DNA of 64,000 nt. Source: Microbulbifer harenosus (lineage in GTDB: Bacteria > Pseudomonadota > Gammaproteobacteria > Pseudomonadales > Cellvibrionaceae). Position numbers and translations under genes: made by a program. Every line of letters starts with the position of its first letter. Positions within the stretch are counted from its first letter, which is position 1. Location: positions 1-64,000 of the forward strand of contig NZ_VANI01000023.1 of the NCBI RefSeq assembly GCF_005771435.1, written 5' to 3'. Below are positions 51,341 to 60,855 of this stretch, piece by piece. Under the pieces are notes generated by a model. It was not told the DNA's origin, did no database searches, and saw only the letters and a program-made list of their open reading frames with translations.

Positions 51341-52731
51341 CCCATATCCAACGCATTCAGCGCTTCGGCGAGGGTTTTTACCGGAACAACCTGCATACCT
51401 TCAATATCGGTTTTGAGGCGGTTGGCGGCGGGGACGATGGCTTTGCGGAAACCGTGTTTGGCGGCTTCCCGGAGGCGCTCCTGGCCGGAGGGGACCGGGC
51501 GAATTTCACCGGCGAGCCCCACTTCGCCGAAGATCATCAGGTCGCGATCCAGGATGCGGTTGCGGAAACTCGATACCACCGCCATCAGGAGGGTGAGGTC
51601 GGCACTGGTCTCCATCACCTTCACGCCGCCCACCACGTTGATAAAGACATCCTGATCGCCCACCAGCACACCGCCGTGGCGGTGCAACACCGCGAGCAGC
51701 ATGTTGAGGCGATTGTGATCCAGCCCCACCGCCACCCGGCGCGGATTGCCGAGGCTGCTGTCATCCACCAGTGCTTGCAGTTCCACCAGCAGCGGGCGCG
51801 TACCTTCCCACACGGAGGTCACCACGGAGCCCGCGGCGATTTCTTCCGCGCGCTGCAGGAAGATCGCCGAGGGGTTGGAGACTTCTTTCAGACCCTGTTC
51901 GGTCATCGCAAACACACCCAGCTCGTTCACCGCGCCGAAGCGGTTTTTGTGCGCGCGCAGGGTACGGAAGCGGGAATCGTGGGTGCCTTCCAGCATGATG
52001 GAGCAGTCGATGATGTGCTCCAGCACCTTGGGGCCGGCGAGGGTGCCGTCTTTGGTGACGTGGCCCACCAGGATCATCGCGGTGCCGGTCTGTTTGGCGA
52101 AACGGGTGAGATAGGCCGCGCTCTCGCGCACCTGCGCGACGGAGCCCGGCGCGGACTGTACCTCGGCCATGTGCATGACCTGGATGGAATCCACCACCAT
52201 GACCCTGGGCTTCACTTCGCCGGCGGTGAGGCAGATCTGCTCGACGTTGGTTTCCGACAGCATCTGCAGGTGATCCGCCGGCAGGCCGAGGCGCTTCGCG
52301 CGCATGGCGACCTGCTGCAGGGATTCCTCCCCGGTCACATACAGTGCAGAAAGCTTTTGCGAAAGGTGGCACAGGGTCTGCAGCAGCACGGTCGACTTGC
52401 CCGCGCCGGGATGCCCGCCGATCAGCACCACCGAACCCGGCACCAGGCCACCGCCGAGCACCCGGTCCAGTTCACTGGCATTGGTGGGAATGCGCGGTAG
52501 CTCACTGAGGTCGATCTCGGAAAGCTTCTGCACCCTCCCCTGCCCCGCCGCACCTGCATAGCCCGACTGGGCCGCGGTGAAATTCGCCGCGCGGCTGTCG
52601 CTGTGCGCCGGCCCCAACCGCACCTCACTCAGACTGTTCCAGGCCCCACAGGCGCCGCACTGCCCCGCCCATTTGGTGTAGTCGGCTCCGCATTCGTTGC
52701 AGACAAACGCTGTTTTGGATTTTTTGGACAA
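51337..52731 (-). CDS. radA: DNA repair protein RadA
   Basis: A 464-residue RadA/Sms: C4 zinc finger FVCNECGADYTKWAGQCGACG, Walker A GGHPGAGKST, the RadA-specific KNRFG loop (HKNRFGAVNELGVF), and a C-terminal Lon-like domain (NPRRVAVGLDHNRLNMLLAVL, EVGLAGEIRPV). It promotes branch migration in recombination. The start appears to be TTG at 52731 behind GAGAG. It lies 35 nt after czcA and overlaps btuF by 4 nt, an unexpected operon partner for B12 uptake. Confidence 0.95.
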   Translation of the reverse strand: MSKKSKTAFVCNECGADYTKWAGQCGACGAWNSLSEVRLGPAHSDSRAANFTAAQSGYAGAAGQGRVQKLSEIDLSELPRIPTNASELDRVLGGGLVPGSVVLIGGHPGAGKSTVLLQTLCHLSQKLSALYVTGEESLQQVAMRAKRLGLPADHLQMLSETNVEQICLTAGEVKPRVMVVDSIQVMHMAEVQSAPGSVAQVRESAAYLTRFAKQTGTAMILVGHVTKDGTLAGPKVLEHIIDCSIMLEGTHDSRFRTLRAHKNRFGAVNELGVFAMTEQGLKEVSNPSAIFLQRAEEIAAGSVVTSVWEGTRPLLVELQALVDDSSLGNPRRVAVGLDHNRLNMLLAVLHRHGGVLVGDQDVFINVVGGVKVMETSADLTLLMAVVSSFRNRILDRDLMIFGEVGLAGEIRPVPSGQERLREAAKHGFRKAIVPAANRLKTDIEGMQVVPVKTLAEALNALDMG

Positions 52732-52766
52732 GGTTTTCTCTCTGTTCCTGGTGCAAGCGAGCGATT

Positions 52767-55700
52767 CTACCCTCCCTGCGCTACCGGGGAAAATTCACGA
52801 ACCCGCCCATGCACCCACTGATACAACACCGGCATGACAACCAACGTCAGCAGCGTGGAAGAAATGATTCCCCCAATCACCACCGTCGCCAGCGGTCGCT
52901 GCACCTCTGCGCCGGTGCCCGTATTCAGCGCCATGGGCACAAATCCGAGACTCGCCACCAGCGCCGTCATCAACACCGGCCGCAACCGCAGCATCGCTCC
53001 ATCCACAATCGACGTATACAACTCGCCGCTCTCCCGCCAGCGCTCGCGAATAAACGTCAGCATCACCAGTCCGTTCAACACCGCCACTCCTGAGAGCGCA
53101 ATAAAGCCGACGCCCGCCGAAATCGACAGCGGCATGTCCCGCAACCACAGCGCCAACACCCCGCCGGTCAGCGCCAGTGGCACTCCGGTAAAAATAATCA
53201 GCGCATCCCTGAGCGAGCCAAACGCCATCATCAGCAGCAACAGGATCATCAGCAGCGTCAGTGGCACCACCACTTGCAGGCGTGCACTGGCCGAGCGCAA
53301 CTGCTCGAAGGTACCACCGTAATCCAGCCAGTAACCGGGCGGTAGTCTGACCGACTCGGCGACCGTCTGCTGTACTTCTTGCACGAAGGAACCGAGATCC
53401 CGCCCGCGCACATTGGCGGTGACGACAATTCGGCGTTTGCCGTTTTCGCGGCTCACCTGACCGGGAGCGGACAACCATTGAATGCTCGCCACCTCCTCCA
53501 GCGGGACATAACCACCGCCGGCGAGCGGTACCGGCAGCGACACGAAGCGCTCGACGTCCCGGCGCAGGTCCTCCGGCAGGCGCACCACCAGCTCGAAGCG
53601 GCGGTCGCCATCGTAGATCAGTCCCGCCTGTTCGCCGCCGATGGCCGCTGCCAGCAGATCCTGCAGCGTCTGCACATCCAGCCCATACTGTGCCAGCGCT
53701 ACGCGCTTGGGGAGAAGCGACAGTACCGGCAGGTTGTCCACCTGTTCCAACCGCGCATCTGCGGCACCGGGGATCGTATTGACCACGGCGAGAATCTGCT
53801 GCGCGGAGCGGCGCAGCTGGTCCAGATCGTCGCCAAACAGCTTGATGGCGAGATCCGCGCGCACGCCGGAAATCAGCTCGTTGAAGCGCATCTGGATCGG
53901 CTGGGTAAACTCGTAATTGTTCCCCGGCACCGCTTCCGCGGCACGCCGCAGGCACTCGACCAGAGCCTCCTGCGGCAGATCCGGATCGGGCCATTCGGAT
54001 CTGGGTTTCAGCATTAGAAATGTATCCGCCACATTCGGCGGCATGGGATCGGTGGCCACTTCCGGTGTGCCGATTTTGGAAAATATGCGCGCAACTTGCG
54101 GCTGTTGCAGCAACACGCGTTCCAGCTGCTGTTGCATGGCTATGGACTGCTCCAGGCCGGTACCCGGTACCCGCATCGCGTGCATGGCCACATCGCCCTC
54201 GTTCAGTTCCGGCACAAATTCCGACCCCAGTGTTGTGGCGAGCCAGCCACACAACAACACCAGTACCAGGGCGGAGCCGATCACCACCCAGCGCGCTGCC
54301 AGTGCGCCGACGAGCAGCGGGCGATAGAGAGCTCTGAGGCTCCGCACGGCGGGATTTTCCCTCTCGCGGATTTCCCCGCGCAGGAAAACGGCCACCGCGG
54401 CGGGCACCAGGGTGAAGCAGAAAACCATGGCCGCGAGCAGCGCCATCACCACTGTCGCCGCCATGGGGTGAAACATTTTTCCCTCCACACCGGTGAGGGA
54501 AAACAGCGGGATGTACACCAGGGTAATGATCAACACTCCGAACAGACTCGGGCGGATGACTTCATTCGTGGCGGTGAACACGGTGTGCAGCCGCTGCTGC
54601 AGCGGCAGTGCACCACCGTGGCGGCGGGTTTCCTGCGACAGGCGGCGAACGGTGTTTTCCACGATGATCACCGCACCATCGACAATCAGGCCAAAATCCA
54701 ACGCGCCGAGGCTCATTAAATTGGCGGACACGCCACTGACTCGCATGCCACTCAGGGTGGCGAGCATGACGAGTGGAATGACCGCAGCAGTGATCAGCGC
54801 TGCGCGGAAATTGCCGAGCATCACGAACAGTACGGCAATTACCAGCAGCGCGCCTTCAAGCAGGTTTTTCTGCACCGTGGTGATGGCCTTATCGACCAGT
54901 GTGGTGCGATCGTACACCGGTTCCGCCCGCACCCCCTGCGGCAGCGTTCGCTGGATCTTTTCCAGTGTGGCTGAAAGCGCCTGAGCCACTGCACGGGAAT
55001 TTTCCCCCACCAGCATCATCGCGGTGCCGAGTACGGTCTCCCGCCCATTCTCCGTGGCGGCACCGGTGCGCAGTTCACCGCCGATCGCCACGCTGGCCAC
55101 ATCGCCGATGGTTATGGGTGCTGCGGATTCAGCAGCGGCGGGCATTTTTATCACCACGCGTTCGATATCCGCCAGAGTCTGCAACTGCCCCGGAGAGCGC
55201 ACCAGTATCTGGCGGCCGCCGCGCTCCACAAAACCGGCGCCGCGGTTGCGGTTGTCCCGCGCCAGTGCGTCGCGCACCTCTTCCATCGTCACACCGAAAC
55301 TCAGCAACTTGCGCGGATCGGGCGTCACGTGAAATTGCCGGCGATGGCCGCCGATGGTGTTGACCTCAGTCACCCCGGACACCTGCGCCAGCTGCGGCTT
55401 GATGATCCAGTCCTGGATTTCCCGCAGCGCGGTAATGTCATAGGGCGTACCATCGGGACGCCGCGCGCTGTCCTCGGCCGTCACGGTGTAGGTGAAAATT
55501 TCACCGAGGCCGGTGGTGATGGGGCCCATCTGTGGTGCCAACCCCGGTGGCAGTTCACTGCTCAGTGACAGCAGCCGATTGGCCACCAGATTGCGCGCAA
55601 AATACAGATCGGTGCCCTCGTGAAATACCGCCGTCACCTGCGACAGCCCGTAGCGGGAAATACTGCGGGTATACGCAAGGCCGGGCAGACCGGCGAGTGC

Positions 55701-55913
55701 GGTTTCCACCGGGAAGGTCACGCGCTGCTCCGCCTCCAGTGGTGAATAGCCAGGCACCTCGGTATTAATCTGCACCTGCACGTTGGTGATATCCGGCACC
55801 GCATCGATGGGCAGGCGCGGATAGCTCCACAATCCGAGGGCAACGATGAACAAGCCAAAACCGAGCACCAGATACCGGCGCTCGATGGAAAAGCGCAATA
55901 GGGATTCAATCAC
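52767..55913 (-). CDS. czcA: heavy-metal RND efflux pump, CzcA type
   Basis: A 1048-residue inner-membrane RND transporter exporting divalent metals through a tripartite complex. Helix-4 motif GALDFGLIVDGAVIIVEN is the form seen in Co/Zn/Cd/Ni pumps; copper/silver pumps (CusA) differ here. Other landmarks: PIDAVPDITNVQVQINTEVPG-type entry, EGDVAMHAMRVPGTGLEQS, and PLSISAGVGFIALSGVAVLNG near the end. A GTG start follows GGAGG. It follows czcB by 12 nt and ends the czcI-like/czcC/czcB/czcA set; radA comes 35 nt later. Confidence 0.93.
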   Translation of the reverse strand: MIESLLRFSIERRYLVLGFGLFIVALGLWSYPRLPIDAVPDITNVQVQINTEVPGYSPLEAEQRVTFPVETALAGLPGLAYTRSISRYGLSQVTAVFHEGTDLYFARNLVANRLLSLSSELPPGLAPQMGPITTGLGEIFTYTVTAEDSARRPDGTPYDITALREIQDWIIKPQLAQVSGVTEVNTIGGHRRQFHVTPDPRKLLSFGVTMEEVRDALARDNRNRGAGFVERGGRQILVRSPGQLQTLADIERVVIKMPAAAESAAPITIGDVASVAIGGELRTGAATENGRETVLGTAMMLVGENSRAVAQALSATLEKIQRTLPQGVRAEPVYDRTTLVDKAITTVQKNLLEGALLVIAVLFVMLGNFRAALITAAVIPLVMLATLSGMRVSGVSANLMSLGALDFGLIVDGAVIIVENTVRRLSQETRRHGGALPLQQRLHTVFTATNEVIRPSLFGVLIITLVYIPLFSLTGVEGKMFHPMAATVVMALLAAMVFCFTLVPAAVAVFLRGEIRERENPAVRSLRALYRPLLVGALAARWVVIGSALVLVLLCGWLATTLGSEFVPELNEGDVAMHAMRVPGTGLEQSIAMQQQLERVLLQQPQVARIFSKIGTPEVATDPMPPNVADTFLMLKPRSEWPDPDLPQEALVECLRRAAEAVPGNNYEFTQPIQMRFNELISGVRADLAIKLFGDDLDQLRRSAQQILAVVNTIPGAADARLEQVDNLPVLSLLPKRVALAQYGLDVQTLQDLLAAAIGGEQAGLIYDGDRRFELVVRLPEDLRRDVERFVSLPVPLAGGGYVPLEEVASIQWLSAPGQVSRENGKRRIVVTANVRGRDLGSFVQEVQQTVAESVRLPPGYWLDYGGTFEQLRSASARLQVVVPLTLLMILLLLMMAFGSLRDALIIFTGVPLALTGGVLALWLRDMPLSISAGVGFIALSGVAVLNGLVMLTFIRERWRESGELYTSIVDGAMLRLRPVLMTALVASLGFVPMALNTGTGAEVQRPLATVVIGGIISSTLLTLVVMPVLYQWVHGRVREFSPVAQGG

Positions 55914-55925
55914 TGTGCGCCTCCC

Positions 55926-56864
55926 TCAATGTCCGTGGCCGGCGGCGGACTTTTCCAGCTCCGCCTTCAGCAAATAACTGTTTTCCACCACATAGCGCTC
56001 GCCGGGATTTACCCCGCTGCGCACCTCACTGAAGCCCCTGCCGCGCTCACCCAGCTGTAACGTTCGCGCTTCGAACCTGCGCGGTGACGTCTGGACAAAA
56101 ATCACGATATCGCCGTCGAGTTCCTGCAGCGCGCGATTGTCCACCGCGAGCGCTGCCGGTCCGCTCTCCAGCTGCACGCGCCCTTCCACAAAAATTCCAG
56201 GTGTCCAGCGGCCACCTGAGTTTTCCACCAACACCCGCGCGCGGGCGTAGGGCAGACCGTTGCCCGCCGGCACCAGGCTGCGTACTTCACCGCTGAAAGA
56301 TTCACCGGCAGCAACGATCACGACCGTCTGGCCCGCGTTTATCTGGCGGACGCGCGCGGGAAATACCTGTAGCTCCGCCCACAACTGCGAATAGTCCGCC
56401 ACCTGGAATAGCACCTGGTCGCTGACGAATTCACCGGGACCCGCGTGCTTGGCGATAACCATGCCGGTAAACGGCGCGCGCAACTGGTACTCGCGCATGC
56501 TTTCATTGGAGTGAATGCTGGCAAGCAGCTGGTCTTTTTTGACGGTATCGCCGATATGTACTTTCACCTCCGATACCACGCCGGGATAGCGCGCGCGGAT
56601 ATGGCTGACGGACGTGGGTTCCGGCAACAGCTTTCCGTAGAGCGTCACTTGCTGATCGACCTCACCGGGGCCGGCCAGCGCCGCACCGAGGTCCGCATTG
56701 GCAAGCGCCACTTCCGACAGCTCCACCACTTTGATTTCCTCCTCGTGATGATCCTCGTCACTCGCTGTTGTCACGCCGCCCAGCAACAAACATGCGAGGA
56801 ATAGCAGCGCCGCTACCAGCGCTTTAATACCGCAGCTGCGGTCGTGTTCCTGTTTACTGTTCAT
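55926..56864 (-). CDS. czcB: membrane-fusion protein of metal efflux, CzcB type
   Basis: A 312-residue periplasmic adaptor. Signal anchor (IKALVAALLFLACLLLGGV), then an acidic His segment EDHHEEE, a barrel-sandwich hybrid (ARYPGVVSEVKVHIGDTVKKD, YQLRAPFTGMVIAKHAGPGEFVS) with only a short hairpin, and a beta-barrel region. It ends in HGH. The ATG overlaps the czcC stop by 11 nt. It bridges CzcA and the outer-membrane channel CzcC. Confidence 0.92.
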   Translation of the reverse strand: MNSKQEHDRSCGIKALVAALLFLACLLLGGVTTASDEDHHEEEIKVVELSEVALANADLGAALAGPGEVDQQVTLYGKLLPEPTSVSHIRARYPGVVSEVKVHIGDTVKKDQLLASIHSNESMREYQLRAPFTGMVIAKHAGPGEFVSDQVLFQVADYSQLWAELQVFPARVRQINAGQTVVIVAAGESFSGEVRSLVPAGNGLPYARARVLVENSGGRWTPGIFVEGRVQLESGPAALAVDNRALQELDGDIVIFVQTSPRRFEARTLQLGERGRGFSEVRSGVNPGERYVVENSYLLKAELEKSAAGHGH

Positions 56865-58182
56865 GGTTTTTCCCGAATTGTTTTTCCGCGCGCAGTGCGC
56901 TGCCGGTGATAAGGGGAGCGGCAGTCAGCTGCTCTATTTCCGCACCGGCAAGCAGCGCGGCGGTGGCTTCGTCGATCAGTGCGCGGCGCGCATCCAGCAG
57001 TTCCTCGCGCGCGGCTACCCACTCCTGGTAGCCGTAGCGCCCGGCCAGGTAATAGCGCTCGCTCTCTTCCAGCGCACCGCTCAATGCCGGAATAATTTCC
57101 GTCTGCAAGCGGTGCACCGCGGCGATGCTCTGGGCGCGGTTGTTGAACGCGCGATACAACTGGGTGTGCAGATTCAGTTCCGCCGACCGCTGGCGCACGG
57201 CGATGCCATCGAACTGTGCCTGCGCCGCGTCAATCCCGCCGCGGGCGCGCTCACCACGCCACAGCGGAATGCTCAGGCCCGCCACCAATGAAGTGCTGTC
57301 GGTTTCGCGGCTGCGGCGCACCCCCAGGGCCCAGGCCAGGTCCGCGCTGGCTTCGCTGCGCGCCAGACGCAGCTGCGCCGCATTCAACCGCGCTTCGCTG
57401 GCGAAGCGGCTGAGCAGCGGGCTCTGCCGTGCGCGTGCGAAATATTCTTCAAAGTCTCCGGCTGGGCCCGGGCGGTAAAGTTCGCCGCCGGTTACCGAAA
57501 ACGCCGCAGAGGTCTCCCCCCACATCGCCGCCAGGGCTACCCGCTCGGCCTCCAGTTGCTGCTGGCTGCGCTGCAGCGCCAGCTGAGCCCGAGCCAGCGC
57601 GGCCCGTGCGCGCAACAGTTCCATCTGTGGGGCGCCGCCGGCGGCGACGCGGTCCTCCACCCCGTTCACGGCATCCAATGCAAGACGCACGGAAGATTCC
57701 GCCAGCGCGGCCAATTCTGTGGTGGAAAGCACCCGTACGTAGCGACGCAACACTTCGCCGAGCAGATCCATGGCCTGGACCTGTCGGTCTGCATCCAGCA
57801 GCCTTCGCTCGGCGTTGATCACTTCGCCGCGCGCGCCGCGCTTGCCACCGAGTTCCACCACCGAGGAAATGCCGACAGTGAGTTCCGCATCATCCGCGCC
57901 ATTGGTACCGGCAGCGTTTTCCAGCTCCAGGTCCAGATTCAGAGCCGGGCGCAGCGCGGCTGTCGCGGCGCGCCCATCCTGTACCCGCTGGCGAAATTCG
58001 AAGACTGCGAGCGACGGATGCCGCTCAAGGGTGCGAGCGACGGCCTCGCCCAGAGTCAGTGCCGGCGCTGGTGTGTGTGGTCCGGCAGCCGCGACAAGGC
58101 TACTGCCAAAGAAAAGCGCACCGCCGATCAGGCACGCGCGCAGAGTTTTACCCCCGGGTCTGGGAGCAACCGATATGCACAT
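56854..58182 (-). CDS. czcC: outer-membrane channel of metal efflux, CzcC type (TolC family)
   Basis: A 442-residue TolC-family channel: signal peptide, then LTLGEAVARTLERHPSL and two long coiled-coil repeats (for example ARAALARAQLALQRSQQQLEAER and TQLYRAFNNRAQSIAAVHRL). Completes the tripartite pump with CzcB and CzcA. The ribosome site is modest (GGGAATTTTTT). 67 nt after the CzcI-like gene. Confidence 0.9.
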   Translation of the reverse strand: MCISVAPRPGGKTLRACLIGGALFFGSSLVAAAGPHTPAPALTLGEAVARTLERHPSLAVFEFRQRVQDGRAATAALRPALNLDLELENAAGTNGADDAELTVGISSVVELGGKRGARGEVINAERRLLDADRQVQAMDLLGEVLRRYVRVLSTTELAALAESSVRLALDAVNGVEDRVAAGGAPQMELLRARAALARAQLALQRSQQQLEAERVALAAMWGETSAAFSVTGGELYRPGPAGDFEEYFARARQSPLLSRFASEARLNAAQLRLARSEASADLAWALGVRRSRETDSTSLVAGLSIPLWRGERARGGIDAAQAQFDGIAVRQRSAELNLHTQLYRAFNNRAQSIAAVHRLQTEIIPALSGALEESERYYLAGRYGYQEWVAAREELLDARRALIDEATAALLAGAEIEQLTAAPLITGSALRAEKQFGKNHEQ

Positions 58183-58249
58183 AAAAAATTCCCGAGTTTA
58201 CAAATCCATGCACACGGCTATCGAAACAGCCGCGCAATTGCGTGAAAAC

Positions 58250-58672
58250 TCAGGCGATGGGAGGGCGATAGCGTGAGGAAATTAATCCGTGGGGGAATCC
58301 GGAATCCGCGGCGGCGGACCAACGGTGCCCGCAACTGGCAACGGAGGAATAAAAACCGACGGGCAAGCAGAGGGAAATGGAACTGTGGCAGTGACAGCAG
58401 TGGTTGCAGTCCTTGGCGATATCCGGACCGTCGTGGTCGGCGGGCACCAGTTGTAGCAGTGGCTGGCTCTGCTGCTCGCCAGCGGAATGCCCGCTGTGCT
58501 GCGGGTGATCCAGGTGCGGGGTACCATCGGCGGCATCCTGGTGCCCGGCGGGCAGATGCTTCGCGGTGGCCTCCAGTTCTCCGTGGCCGTCATAGCAGGC
58601 GAGTGCCGACTGAAATACCAGCAGCAGACTCAGCACCAAACCAGACAGTTTCAGGGAACGGAGTTTCAACAT
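58250..58672 (-). CDS. small His/Cys-rich periplasmic protein, CzcI-like
   Basis: 140 residues: signal peptide (LSGLVLSLLLVFQSALA), a His-rich central region (HLDHPQHSGHS), a cluster CNHCCHCHSS at about 90, and a C-terminal RYRPPIA. This is the usual first gene before czcCBA in many operons (CzcI), thought to bind metal and tune the pump. It starts the minus-strand metal operon. The C-terminal RPPI motif recurs in the CopL-like protein at 59737-60156. Confidence 0.75.
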   Translation of the reverse strand: MLKLRSLKLSGLVLSLLLVFQSALACYDGHGELEATAKHLPAGHQDAADGTPHLDHPQHSGHSAGEQQSQPLLQLVPADHDGPDIAKDCNHCCHCHSSISLCLPVGFYSSVASCGHRWSAAADSGFPHGLISSRYRPPIA

Positions 58673-58896
58673 TGGTCATCAACAAAAGGCCCACTGGGCC
58701 CAATCTGTTATCCACGTTGTTTGTGTGGCGGCCAAGTTAGCAAATTGTGCCGCAAACTACAAAAGCGGGATCACCCGGAAACTGGCGGCGGCAGGCGCCA
58801 GGGCTTAGCATTGATGTACAGCAACGTTGAAATCTATTTTTTTGCTCTCAGGCACAACACACGCCAGAAAATGTTATCCACGCAAGCCGGAATATT

Positions 58897-59616
58897 ATGA
58901 CCTTACCCGCCGTCTGGATTCTCCGCAGAGACGATATTGCACCGGAGAGCGACACCGCCGAGGCGCTCGGCGCCCTACTGTCTGCGGACGAGCGTGTGCG
59001 CCAACAGCGTTACCGCGATACCGAGGCACGCCACGGATTTATGCTGAGCCGCGCGCTGCTGCGCAATGTGCTGGGGAAGATCAGCAACCGCGCGCCGGAA
59101 TCTCTGGTATTTTCCGTGAGCGAAACCGGTAAACCCGCCCTGGATTCAGCGCCGGAGTTGCATTTCAGTCTCAGTCACAGCGGTCAGTGGATTGCGCTGG
59201 CCGTGTCCTGTGAGTCGGATATCGGCGTCGACATAGAGCAGCCGCGCAGGCCGCGGGATTTTCTGCGTATCGCCCGTCACTACTTTCACCCGCAGGAGTA
59301 CGCGCTGCTGGAAACCTCACCGCTGGAATTGCTTCCTGTGCACTTCTACCGCCTGTGGACTATGAAAGAGGCGTTCTTCAAGGCGCGGGGCACCGGCATT
59401 TCCGAAGGACTCGGGCGTATCAATCTGGCGGGCTTCCACTTGGGGCAGGGTATTGCCCTGGATGCAGCGATTGAGGACGCCGGTGCTCCGTGGCAATTCA
59501 GCTACACCATGCAGCCATTGCCCGACGGCAATCACCTGCATCTGGCGCTGGCCGGGCGCGACCCCGCACTGGGCGAGCTGAGTGTGGAACAGATCCACCG
59601 CTGTAGCAGAATTTGA
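58897..59616 (+). CDS. Sfp-type 4'-phosphopantetheinyl transferase
   Basis: 239 residues. Motifs of the Sfp family: HFSLSHSGQWIALAV, IGVDIEQPRRP (Mg-binding Asp/Glu), and LWTMKEAFFKARGTG (WxxKEA). It transfers phosphopantetheine from CoA to carrier proteins of NRPS, PKS or fatty-acid systems. No carrier-protein gene is in the window. It starts divergently from the CzcI-like gene and seems unrelated to its metal-resistance neighbours. Confidence 0.93.
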   Translation: MTLPAVWILRRDDIAPESDTAEALGALLSADERVRQQRYRDTEARHGFMLSRALLRNVLGKISNRAPESLVFSVSETGKPALDSAPELHFSLSHSGQWIALAVSCESDIGVDIEQPRRPRDFLRIARHYFHPQEYALLETSPLELLPVHFYRLWTMKEAFFKARGTGISEGLGRINLAGFHLGQGIALDAAIEDAGAPWQFSYTMQPLPDGNHLHLALAGRDPALGELSVEQIHRCSRI

Positions 59617-59736
59617 TGCGGCGGACCTGGAATCCTATTCTCAACGCGCCTTGTGAACTTCACCGGCGCTTGCGTGGTCAACCGTAAGTCCATACCATTT
59701 GACCTCTGTACGTATACCGACGCGCCGCAATTTCAC

Positions 59737-60156
59737 ATGTTCAACGCTCTGAAAACCCTGTTGCTGCTCGCTCTGCTCGCCGTTACCGGTGAAGCGGCGG
59801 CAGTGCACTGTGGATCCGAAAACGGGCACGAACCACGCAGTGAGATTCAAGTTGCAGAGCAGGCACCGGCGGGTAATCCGCACCATGGCCACACCGAGCC
59901 CGTTGCGGCAACGGCAGTTGTGGATAAGTCGGCTCATTGCAGCCACGGCCAGTGCGAAGACACACACACAACCTCCGCACCGCACCAGAATTGCGACGGC
60001 AGTTGCAGCTGCTGCCCGGGCCACTGCGCCAATGCGATTCCCGTATCGGCAACGATCGCGGAATTTATTTCCTTCCTCCGCTCCCATACGGCTTACCGGC
60101 CGCTGGATTCCACACCTGCGCCGGAGTCCACCATTCGCCCGCCGATCCCGGCCTGA
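59737..60156 (+). CDS. small His/Cys-rich periplasmic protein, CopL-like
   Basis: 139 residues from the ATG at 59737, which begins a signal peptide (MFNALKTLLLLALLAVTGEAAA). His-rich middle (NPHHGHTEP, SAHCSHGQCED) and a Cys cluster CDGSCSCCPGHCANAIP, ending IRPPIPA. This matches small metal-binding proteins placed before copA/copB (CopL-type regulators or chaperones); the family call is from motif layout. First of a plus-strand copper set. Confidence 0.7.
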   Translation: MFNALKTLLLLALLAVTGEAAAVHCGSENGHEPRSEIQVAEQAPAGNPHHGHTEPVAATAVVDKSAHCSHGQCEDTHTTSAPHQNCDGSCSCCPGHCANAIPVSATIAEFISFLRSHTAYRPLDSTPAPESTIRPPIPA

Positions 60157-60317
60157 TACGGGACAGGTGCGCCCGACGCTGGCGCGTAGTACCTCATTCC
60201 CCCCAATCGCTTTTTGCCCGCACAACTTCCACGGTGCCCAGGTATTGGCCGCCGCGCCGAAAACCGCGCGATGCCTGCCCTGCCGAAGCCCCGCATACCC
60301 TATTCAGGACCATTGCC

Positions 60318-60848
60318 ATGAAAATCAATCGCAAAACCCGAGGCGCACTGATTGCGTTGCTGCTCGGCGTATTCACCCTCAGCGCCTGCAGCGAGACCGG
60401 TCAGAACCCCAAAAATACCGAAGAGCGCGCCACTAACAGCAGCAGTGAAACCATCGCCCTCACCACCTATAAATCCGCCACCTGCGGTTGCTGCAAGCTG
60501 TGGGTGGAGCACGCCGGCGAACAGGGATTTACTGTTGATGCACGGGATGTGGATGACCTGAACGGCATCAAGGAGCGCTTCCGGATCGCGCCGGAGTACC
60601 AGTCGTGCCACACCAGCGTGTCGGAAAACGACTATGTGTTCGAGGGGCACGTGCCAGCGAAATATATCCGCCAGTTCCTGCAGAACCCGCCGGCCAATGC
60701 CCGCGGACTTACGGTACCAGCCATGCCCCTTGGCAGCCCGGGCATGGAAGTGGGCGACCGCTTCACCGCTTACGACATACTGCTGTTGCAAAGCGATGGC
60801 AGCCACCGCGTGTATGCACGTATCGACAACCCGCAACAGCAGCACTGA
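60318..60848 (+). CDS. DUF411 metal-binding lipoprotein
   Basis: 176 residues. Lipobox GVFTLSAC, then the DUF411 signature YKSATCGCCKLWVEHAGEQG (CxCC, thioredoxin-like) and GHVPAKYIRQFLQNPP...GLTVPAMPLGSPGME. DUF411 proteins accompany copper resistance genes and are thought to bind copper. ATG at 60318 gives the lipoprotein start. Followed 7 nt later by copA. Confidence 0.9.
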   Translation: MKINRKTRGALIALLLGVFTLSACSETGQNPKNTEERATNSSSETIALTTYKSATCGCCKLWVEHAGEQGFTVDARDVDDLNGIKERFRIAPEYQSCHTSVSENDYVFEGHVPAKYIRQFLQNPPANARGLTVPAMPLGSPGMEVGDRFTAYDILLLQSDGSHRVYARIDNPQQQH

Positions 60849-60855
60849 GTCGCCC

